IMG/VR virus record: IMGVR_UViG_3300028596_000066
Location: 1 to 24,216 of that record
DNA: 24,216 nt
Direction: 5' to 3' (one strand)
From: a virus
Shown: positions 1 through 4,592 of the stretch, in pieces
How the letters are laid out: every line of letters starts with the position of its first letter
Numbering within the stretch: the first letter of the stretch is position 1
Notes under the pieces: generated by a model
Databases searched by the model: none
Seen by the model: the letters and a program-made list of their open reading frames with translations, nothing else
What the model was told of the DNA's origin: nothing
Position numbers and translations under genes: made by a program

Positions 1-33
1 TGCTGGGGGTGCGGTGTCGGTGTGCTCGGGCAT
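1..33 (-). CDS. 5' end of a leftward gene, truncated by the window edge
   Basis: An ATG at 33-31 on the minus strand opens a frame reading MPEHTDTAPPA before the window ends. A GGAG lies 6 nt upstream of the ATG (sequence GGAGTCCAGTATG), a good actinobacterial ribosome-binding site, and this is the main reason for calling a gene. Eleven residues are too few to assign a function. It is separated from the next leftward gene by the plus-strand gene at 208-396, so it probably has its own promoter in the 34-200 region. Confidence 0.45.
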   Translation of the reverse strand, partial: MPEHTDTAPPA

Positions 34-100
34 ACTGGACTCCGTTCTGACCTAGACACTCAGGACGGTACTCCGCTCTGGTGGCGGTGATGTGACGGTT

Positions 101-138
101 GCGCCCCCTGCGCAGGCTTTGTGCTTGCGAGGGGGCGC
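101..138. terminator. Long inverted repeat, candidate terminator
   Basis: Arms GCGCCCCCT (101-109) and AGGGGGCGC (130-138) are perfect complements. Inside them, CGCAGGC (111-117) pairs with GCTTGCG (123-129) with one G-U pair and one bulged G at 110, leaving a 5-nt loop. That is about 16 base pairs of stem. No T-run follows on either strand, which is common for actinobacterial terminators. It could stop leftward transcription running past 400 or act between the divergent starts at 33 and 208. An operator or other structured element is also possible. Confidence 0.45.
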
Positions 139-148
139 TTCGCGTGGG

Positions 149-167
149 GGCGGGATCTGGCGGGATC
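149..167. repeat. Tandem direct repeat GGCGGGATC, 10-bp period
   Basis: GGCGGGATC occurs at 149-157 and again at 159-167, one base apart, so the two copies lie on the same face of the helix one turn apart. They sit about 30-45 nt upstream of the -10-like element for the plus-strand gene at 208. This spacing suits a protein-binding site, but two 9-bp copies in GC-rich DNA could also arise by chance. Confidence 0.35.
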
Positions 168-195
168 GGGATGAGTGGTCGGCCCGGCTGATCGC

Positions 196-201
196 TAGGC
201 T
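196..201 (+). promoter_or_regulatory. -10-like TAGGCT, leaderless-type promoter candidate
   Basis: TAGGCT fits the actinobacterial -10 consensus TANNNT. It ends 6 nt before the A of the ATG at 208, the spacing expected if transcription starts at the ATG itself (a leaderless mRNA). No convincing Shine-Dalgarno sequence precedes this ATG, which agrees with that reading. No clear -35 hexamer is visible. Confidence 0.4.
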
Positions 202-207
202 GGTGGC

Positions 208-396
208 ATGCCCCCCACTCCTTCGCCTCACGGCACCGTGCGTTCGGCTGCGGCCGTGAACGCTGCGATCCGGGCGATCGTTGTGGGTGCGCAGGGCAGG
301 CCGTGGCGGGAGGCGGAGCGGGCCCTGTACGGGCTGCTGCTGGACGAGTGGGTGCAGGCTGAGCAGCAGGTGCGGGACGTCGTCGAGGCGGCGTAG
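208..396 (+). CDS. Small plus-strand protein of unknown function (62 aa)
   Basis: This is the only supported rightward gene in the window. The product is predicted to be mostly helical: an N-terminal basic stretch, a VNAAIRAIVVG helix near residue 20, and a C-terminal helix with YGLLLDEWVQAEQQV. Short proteins of the form 'VNxAIR...G...YxxLLxEW' are common in actinobacterial phages and genomes, but I know no assigned function. It starts just after a TANNNT element and lacks a good ribosome-binding site, so it may be translated from a leaderless transcript. It is convergent with the leftward gene ending at 400, with only 3 nt between the stop codons, so transcripts of the late operon may read through it as antisense. 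Confidence 0.6.
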   Translation: MPPTPSPHGTVRSAAAVNAAIRAIVVGAQGRPWREAERALYGLLLDEWVQAEQQVRDVVEAA

Positions 397-399
397 CGG

Positions 400-594
400 T
401 CAGCCGACGTCCGGTTCGCAGGCGAGTAGCTCGCTGCCCCGCTGCTCGTACCACTCGGCAACGGCGGCTTGGACGACGGCACGGAGTTCGTCGGCTACAT
501 CGTCGGCGTACATCTGCTCGCCGTCCTTGACGGGCAGGTGCTCGGAGGAGTGGGCGGTGAAGCCGACACTGAAGGACATGTGCGTCTTACTCAC
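400..594 (-). CDS. Small acidic protein of unknown function (64 aa)
   Basis: I chose the GTG start at 594 because it overlaps the stop of the upstream gene as GTGA and has a GGGGAG ribosome-binding site about 6 nt upstream. The ATG at 579 (59 aa) is possible but has a poor site. The product has an N-terminal SFSVGFTAHSSEHL segment and a helical acidic part containing DDVADELRAVVQAAV. No signal peptide or membrane segment is seen. It is the last leftward gene of the run and lies downstream of the lysis genes. I do not recognise a family. Confidence 0.6.
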   Translation of the reverse strand: MSKTHMSFSVGFTAHSSEHLPVKDGEQMYADDVADELRAVVQAAVAEWYEQRGSELLACEPDVG

Positions 595-911
595 GCGGGC
601 TCCCCATCCGGGAAATGCGGCCGGAGCGGCCAGTGGGGCGTGAACGTCGCGTCCGCGTTGTCCAGCAGCCACAGGCCGGGCTTGTCCGGATACGCCTCAC
701 GGAACGGCGCAGGTGTGGCCACCCGGTCGCGGCGGCCGATCGTCTCCGAGCGGATCACGCCGTCGTCCCATGCCTGCCGCCACTCGGCGTCGAGCACACG
801 CCGTCGCCACGGCAGCAGCGCATTCAGCGGCTCGTCCTGCTCAGCCATGATGAGCGGGATGTTGCGGTAGTAGGTCCCGTCGGCGTTTTGGAACCAGGCG
901 CGGCGCATCAT
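591..911 (-). CDS. Tryptophan-rich protein of unknown function (106 aa)
   Basis: This soluble-looking protein has six tryptophans in 106 residues (RRAWFQNADG, LPWRRR, EWRQAWDDG, GLWLLD, HWPLRPH). An early 'W-x-N-x-D-G-T-Y' segment and an LLDNADATF segment resemble the beta-strand edges of small phage minor tail or fibre-associated proteins, but this is only a resemblance. Two adjacent ATGs (911 and 908) could start it. It lies 30 nt after the collagen-like gene and its stop overlaps the GTG of the next gene, so it is translationally coupled to that gene. It could be a tail fibre assembly factor or a post-lysis accessory protein; I cannot decide. Confidence 0.6.
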   Translation of the reverse strand: MMRRAWFQNADGTYYRNIPLIMAEQDEPLNALLPWRRRVLDAEWRQAWDDGVIRSETIGRRDRVATPAPFREAYPDKPGLWLLDNADATFTPHWPLRPHFPDGEPA

Positions 912-941
912 GCCCTCAGGATGGCAGACCAGCGCCCGCGC

Positions 942-1598
942 CTACGCGTATTGGGTGCGTCGAGGATCCAACCCCAGTAACCCCGACCCGCCGCTCCCGT
1001 TCCCCGGCCCCGGATCCGGCGCCCCATCCCGCCTACACACCAGCGCATCCGGGTCATACGACGGCGCCTGCAACGAGTACCCGTCCGGGCACGTCTGCCC
1101 ATCCACACCGTCCTGGCCGTCTGACCCCGCAGGACCAGGCTCACCCTGAGGGCCCGCCGGGCCCGGCTCACCCTGAACACCCCGCGATCCCGTAGGCCCG
1201 ACCGCGCCCGGCTCGCCACTCGCCCCCGGACTCCCCGCCACACCATCCTTGCCCGGCGCCCCAGACGCCCCCGGCGAACCCGACGGACCAGGCGGCCCCG
1301 GAATCGGCACCGGCACCTCCGCGCGATCCGGGAGATCCTCCACCGCTTTCGCTGGATCGGGAGCCACCGGCGTCTTGCCCTCAGCTTTCACTTGCTCCCG
1401 CAGCGCCCGCACATCCCCCGCCAGCGTGCTCACCGCAGTCCCCCGCAAATCCGCCTCGGCAGCCAACTGGTCGGCACGCCGGTCCGAGGCATCGATACGG
1501 TGCCACGTCGCCCACGCAATGCCGAACAGAGCGACGATCGCACACAGGGTGGCGATGCCGCGCCAGTGCTGGACGATCGTGCGCTCAGTCCGCGTCAT
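942..1598 (-). CDS. Membrane-anchored collagen-like protein (218 aa)
   Basis: Residues 14-32 ([19 protein letters not shown]) form one hydrophobic segment after a short basic N-terminus, predicting a signal anchor with the rest outside the cytoplasmic membrane. Residues 36-72 are heptad-like and charged, a probable coiled coil. Residues 101-169 are 23 consecutive Gly-X-Y triplets without interruption, rich in GEP, GPA and GAS. A short CPDGYSLQ motif at 170-177 pairs with Cys188, perhaps as a disulfide. The tail is Gly/Pro-rich. The ATG at 1598 overlaps the upstream stop as ATGA. Collagen-like triplets usually build trimeric rods in phage fibres; here the membrane anchor and the place after the endolysin and holin suggest a role in lysis or in the host envelope. 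No known lysis protein has this exact layout as far as I can tell. Confidence 0.9.
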   Translation of the reverse strand: MTRTERTIVQHWRGIATLCAIVALFGIAWATWHRIDASDRRADQLAAEADLRGTAVSTLAGDVRALREQVKAEGKTPVAPDPAKAVEDLPDRAEVPVPIPGPPGPSGSPGASGAPGKDGVAGSPGASGEPGAVGPTGSRGVQGEPGPAGPQGEPGPAGSDGQDGVDGQTCPDGYSLQAPSYDPDALVCRRDGAPDPGPGNGSGGSGLLGLDPRRTQYA

Positions 1599-1855
1599 GG
1601 GTTCGGTGTTCCTCCGAGTCGGATGTTCTCTATCTCAAGCTGCGTGATCCTGACGAGGTAGTCGTGGCGCTGCTGCTCCAACGCCGCGATCTGTACGTCC
1701 TTCTCGGCAAGGCGCCGCGCCAGGCCGTCGCGCTCCTCCTGGACCTGGTCCGTCAGCGAGTTCGCGTTCTCCCCGCGTTTGCCGATGTACGCCACCACCG
1801 AGCCGGACAGAACACCGACACACGCGAGGACCGCGCCGAGGGTGGTGGCGTCCAA
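1595..1855 (-). CDS. Small membrane protein with coiled coil (86 aa), holin-like or lysis accessory
   Basis: The start is TTG at 1855, preceded by GAGGAG at about 6 nt; no better start is seen. Residues 1-25 hold one hydrophobic segment ([21 protein letters not shown]). Residues 30-80 are a strongly charged helix with leucines and isoleucines in heptads ([23 protein letters not shown]), a coiled coil. It lies 10 nt after the holin candidate and overlaps the collagen-like gene by 4 nt. One transmembrane segment plus a coiled coil is common in accessory proteins of actinophage lysis cassettes. It may be a second holin, an antiholin, or a partner of the collagen-like protein, whose N-terminal half has the same design. 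Confidence 0.85.
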   Translation of the reverse strand: MDATTLGAVLACVGVLSGSVVAYIGKRGENANSLTDQVQEERDGLARRLAEKDVQIAALEQQRHDYLVRITQLEIENIRLGGTPNP

Positions 1856-1865
1856 CAGGGCTCCT

Positions 1866-2066
1866 CTACTGGCTGGGGGTGGCCGCGTGCTTCGCGTCCT
1901 GCCGGTTCGGGACCGCCCACGTCAGGCCGAGCGTGCCCAGCACCGCGGCTACCGCTGTCAGGCCCTCCTGCGTGGTGACGGTGTTGTCCGCGAGCGCCGT
2001 CCCCAGTGAGGCCGCGCCCGCCGCGATGCCGGCGACGACCGCCTTCCAGTACTTCGAGACCTTCAT
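1866..2066 (-). CDS. Putative holin (66 aa)
   Basis: The protein has a basic N-terminus (MKVSKYWK), a first hydrophobic segment at about 8-26 (AVVAGIAAGAASLGTALAD), a short polar turn, a second one at about 35-52 (GLTAVAAVLGTLGLTWAV), and a charged C-terminus. Two short membrane segments with a charged tail fit a class II holin, which makes holes in the cytoplasmic membrane so that the endolysin can reach the cell wall. The ATG at 2066 has a GGAG site inside the last codons of the endolysin gene, 2 nt of intergenic space, and so is coupled to it. The assignment rests on size, topology and position next to the endolysin. Confidence 0.8.
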   Translation of the reverse strand: MKVSKYWKAVVAGIAAGAASLGTALADNTVTTQEGLTAVAAVLGTLGLTWAVPNRQDAKHAATPSQ

Positions 2067-2068
2067 GG

Positions 2069-3028
2069 TCAGTTCTCCTTCGTGAGTGCGTCGCCGAGCC
2101 GGTCCAGCGCCGCCTCAGCCCCGGCCTGAGCAGCCGCCTGGATCTCCGATGCGTCCAGCCCGCCACCCTCGGCGAGCTTCCCCACAGCAGCGCTCAGCGC
2201 GGCCACCTGAGCCGTCAGCGCAGCCGTCGCCTTATCCACCCTGCGGCCCACAATCTCCGTGTTCCGCACCGCCGTCGCCAGCGAGATGAACGGATTCACC
2301 GAGACGGTGTCCGTGTTGGGGTTGGCGATGATCCCGTCGATCGTCAGGACCCTCTTCGCGACCTTCGTCGCGTCGTCGTCGGACAGTGGCACGTCGTCCT
2401 CCTCGGGGACGGTCTGGCCCTTCGCGAGGGCGAGCAGTCGGGTGAAGTCGATGGCGCCCGGGTCGCCGTGCACGTTCTCGGGAACGTGCATGTGGCCGCA
2501 GATGCCCTTGAACGCCTCCCACTGGGCGCCGGTCATCCGCTGTCCGCCGCCGTTCGCGTAGGACGTGGGGTATGCCGGCCAATTCGAAGGCCCGACGAGC
2601 GGGACGTCGTGTTCGGTGTTCAGCCACTTCAGGAAGGTGGCCAGTTCGGCGAGCGCCCAGTCAGGGGCTTCCGGCCAGTAGATGTGCTCAGCCGAACCCC
2701 AGTTGCGGTGGGTCGCCGGGTCGCACGTCCCCACGAGCTCGACCTGCACGACGTTCAGCGTGTTCGTCTCCACCCCACCACTGAGGTTGACCAGCGCGCG
2801 GGATGAGCGGTCGATGTCGAAATGCTGGAACCAGCGCAGCTTCCGGGCGGCGAAGTCCGGGACCGCGGTGAGGTTCGGCGCCGACCCGCCCCCGCCGTAG
2901 TCCGGCAGCGACCGGCCCTCGGTGGTGTGCAGGACGACGACGTTGACCTCCATCACATCGCCGCCGAACCGGTTCTGGTAGAAGTACGCCGTCGAGGCGC
3001 CCGGATACTTCTGCAAGCCAGCGGCCAT
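2069..3028 (-). CDS. Endolysin, N-acetylmuramoyl-L-alanine amidase (319 aa)
   Basis: The N-terminal 200 residues match the amidase_2/PGRP fold that cuts the bond between muramic acid and L-alanine in peptidoglycan. A zinc-binding His34 lies in VVVLHTTEG; the second metal site is in GHMHVPENVHGDPGAID, with His181 and Asp189 as likely ligands. The middle (Gln95-Glu97) has the VQVELVG strand usual in this family. Residues 215-319 are a separate C-terminal region with a heptad-like stretch (VDKATAALTAQVAALSAAVGKL, near 264-285) and an alanine-rich helix, probably for wall binding or oligomerisation; no known wall-binding repeat is visible. The ATG at 3028 overlaps the upstream stop by 1 nt, and longer upstream starts would only extend into the previous gene. 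Confidence 0.93.
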   Translation of the reverse strand: MAAGLQKYPGASTAYFYQNRFGGDVMEVNVVVLHTTEGRSLPDYGGGGSAPNLTAVPDFAARKLRWFQHFDIDRSSRALVNLSGGVETNTLNVVQVELVGTCDPATHRNWGSAEHIYWPEAPDWALAELATFLKWLNTEHDVPLVGPSNWPAYPTSYANGGGQRMTGAQWEAFKGICGHMHVPENVHGDPGAIDFTRLLALAKGQTVPEEDDVPLSDDDATKVAKRVLTIDGIIANPNTDTVSVNPFISLATAVRNTEIVGRRVDKATAALTAQVAALSAAVGKLAEGGGLDASEIQAAAQAGAEAALDRLGDALTKEN

Positions 3029-3573
3029 CACAGGGCCTCCGTTCTCGGGGTGTAGCGGCGGACGGTGAGCCGCCCGTAGGGGTCGACCGTGAGCCGGTCC
3101 TCGGCGACGCCATCGCCGTCCTTGTCCCACGCAGTGGAGTGCGCGTCCGCCCGGAGCACGACCACGATCCGGTGCCCGACAGGCCAGTCCGCAGGGACCA
3201 CGTAGGGCACAGCCACAGCGAGGGTGATGTGGTGGGTGTCCTTCGTGACGTTCTCGCCCACCGACCCGGCCTCGCCGTCCAGCCGCCACCACGGGCGTAC
3301 CGACACCGCCGGCACCGTCCCGTCCGGGCCAGGCGACGGGTCACAGTCGTAGGCCCACAGGTGCGCGCCCAAGCCGACGTTGTAGCCCTCGTCGTTGGTG
3401 GCCTTCATCCACGCGGACACATCGAGGACGTCGCCCGCTTCGACTGGGACGATGACCCGCATGATGGTCTTCCACGTGCTGGTGGACAGGTCGACGACGA
3501 GGTCGGCAGGGACGACCTCGTTGGTCGTGTGGAAACCGGTCAGATCGAGGGCGCCTGCGTTGATGACGGTCAT
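3028..3573 (-). CDS. Minor tail-associated beta-rich protein (181 aa), function unknown
   Basis: The ATG at 3573 overlaps the previous stop (TGATG). The sequence alternates hydrophobic and polar residues as in a beta-sandwich (VVDLSTSTWKTIMRVIVPVEAGDVLDV, then HHITLAVAVPYVVPADWPVGHRIVVVLRA). A central acidic, Asp/Gly-rich loop (DKDGDGVAED, near 150) looks like a calcium-binding loop. The C-terminus ends in LTVDPYGRLTVRRY. This design suits a small receptor-binding or baseplate-decorating protein, and it sits between other minor tail genes and the endolysin. I do not recognise a named family. Confidence 0.75.
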   Translation of the reverse strand: MTVINAGALDLTGFHTTNEVVPADLVVDLSTSTWKTIMRVIVPVEAGDVLDVSAWMKATNDEGYNVGLGAHLWAYDCDPSPGPDGTVPAVSVRPWWRLDGEAGSVGENVTKDTHHITLAVAVPYVVPADWPVGHRIVVVLRADAHSTAWDKDGDGVAEDRLTVDPYGRLTVRRYTPRTEAL

Positions 3574-4013
3574 CAGACCTCCTCGTAGATCGTGACGAGG
3601 AGCGTCGTGAACGCGGCCAGGACCTGGATGCCGGTGCCGCTGGACATGGACCCTCGGAGCTTGAACGTGTGGCTGCCGGCCGTGCCGACCGCGCCCCGCC
3701 ACGTGAAGCTCGCCTCGCCGAAATCCGTGGTGACCTCGCCGCTCCACCTCGCGTTGCCGGTGAGGCTGGACCCGTCGAGCTGGCACACGCCGCTTGCAAA
3801 CGCGGTCGTCGCGGACGTGATGTCGAAGGAGAACGTCGCGGTCGCCACGTAGTACGCGCCAGCCGTCTCCGTCGTCAGCGTGATCGACGCACCGGTGATG
3901 TCCGTCTCCGTCGTCGACAACGCCAAGTTGCTGCTGCCCACCGTGTTGTAGACGGCCGGCTTCAGCCGGTTGATGCGGGCTGCGGTGATGCGCTCACCAG
4001 CGAGATAGACCAT
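3573..4013 (-). CDS. Minor tail protein, small (146 aa)
   Basis: The first 15 residues (MVYLAGERITAARIN) share the motif YLAG-x-RITA with the neighbouring gene at 4580-4023, so the two probably attach to the same site on the tail tip and arose by duplication. The remainder is a Thr/Ala/Ser-rich beta-sandwich of the kind seen in phage tail decoration and adhesion proteins (GAYYVATATFSFDI, SFTWRGAVGTAGSHTFKLRG). The start at 4013 follows the upstream stop by 9 nt. It is likely a structural component of the tail tip or a side fibre; binding to a host glycan is possible but not shown. Confidence 0.8.
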   Translation of the reverse strand: MVYLAGERITAARINRLKPAVYNTVGSSNLALSTTETDITGASITLTTETAGAYYVATATFSFDITSATTAFASGVCQLDGSSLTGNARWSGEVTTDFGEASFTWRGAVGTAGSHTFKLRGSMSSGTGIQVLAAFTTLLVTIYEEV

Positions 4014-4022
4014 GGGCGCTCC

Positions 4023-4580
4023 TCAGGCGATCCGCTGCAAGCGCAGCCACGAGTCGGTGAACAAGGTGACGTTGGACGCGTCGGAGACCTGCTGCGACCA
4101 GTCCAGGGAGTACGTGCCGCTCACGGAGCCGACCCGCACCGTGGCTGCGAGGACCATGGTCAGCGCGGTCCCAACCCCCAGGCAGCCGAAGCTCTTGGCG
4201 GCGGTGACGTCGTTGGACTCGGTGCGGATCGGGTAGCCGCGGGACTGGACGGAGTCCGAGACGATCGCCGGGGTGGTGTTGAAGGAGACCACGGGGCTGT
4301 GGCCGACGCCCCAGCCAAGCCACTCGCCTTCCGTGCCGGACGGCGCCGACCAGTCCAACAAGAGGTCGGCGGCGGTCGGCCCGTCGTATTTGATCCATCC
4401 GTCGAGCACGTACACCGCGTTCGCGATCACGCTGAATGTGAGATGCGGGTCCGCGGCCGGCGTCGTCGTGGCAGCGCGCTGGGTGTCGGCGGTCTTCCGC
4501 GCGACCAGCGGCTGCGCGGAGGAGAGCAGCGATGCGGTGATCCGCTGCCCGGCCAGGTATGTCGGGTACGCCTCAGGCAT
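4023..4580 (-). CDS. Minor tail protein (185 aa)
   Basis: It starts at ATG 4580, 12 nt after the tail hub gene. The N-terminus YPTYLAGQRITASLLSSAQP carries the same YLAG-x-RITA motif as the 146-residue protein downstream, suggesting a shared anchoring peptide. Residues 45-185 are beta-rich with the pattern of a jelly-roll or immunoglobulin-like domain (HLTFSVIANAVYVLDGWIKY, LTMVLAATVRVGSVSGTYSL) and end in WLRLQRIA. Its position after the hub and before the endolysin is where actinophages place tail-tip and receptor-binding proteins. No enzymatic motif is seen. Confidence 0.8.
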   Translation of the reverse strand: MPEAYPTYLAGQRITASLLSSAQPLVARKTADTQRAATTTPAADPHLTFSVIANAVYVLDGWIKYDGPTAADLLLDWSAPSGTEGEWLGWGVGHSPVVSFNTTPAIVSDSVQSRGYPIRTESNDVTAAKSFGCLGVGTALTMVLAATVRVGSVSGTYSLDWSQQVSDASNVTLFTDSWLRLQRIA

Positions 4581-4592
4581 GCTCCACCCCCG

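Noticed and set aside
1092-1298. Repetitive DNA of the collagen region as a CRISPR-like or tandem DNA repeat
   Set aside because: The repetition follows from Gly-X-Y codons (period 9 bases) and the triplets vary; there are no constant repeats with unique spacers.
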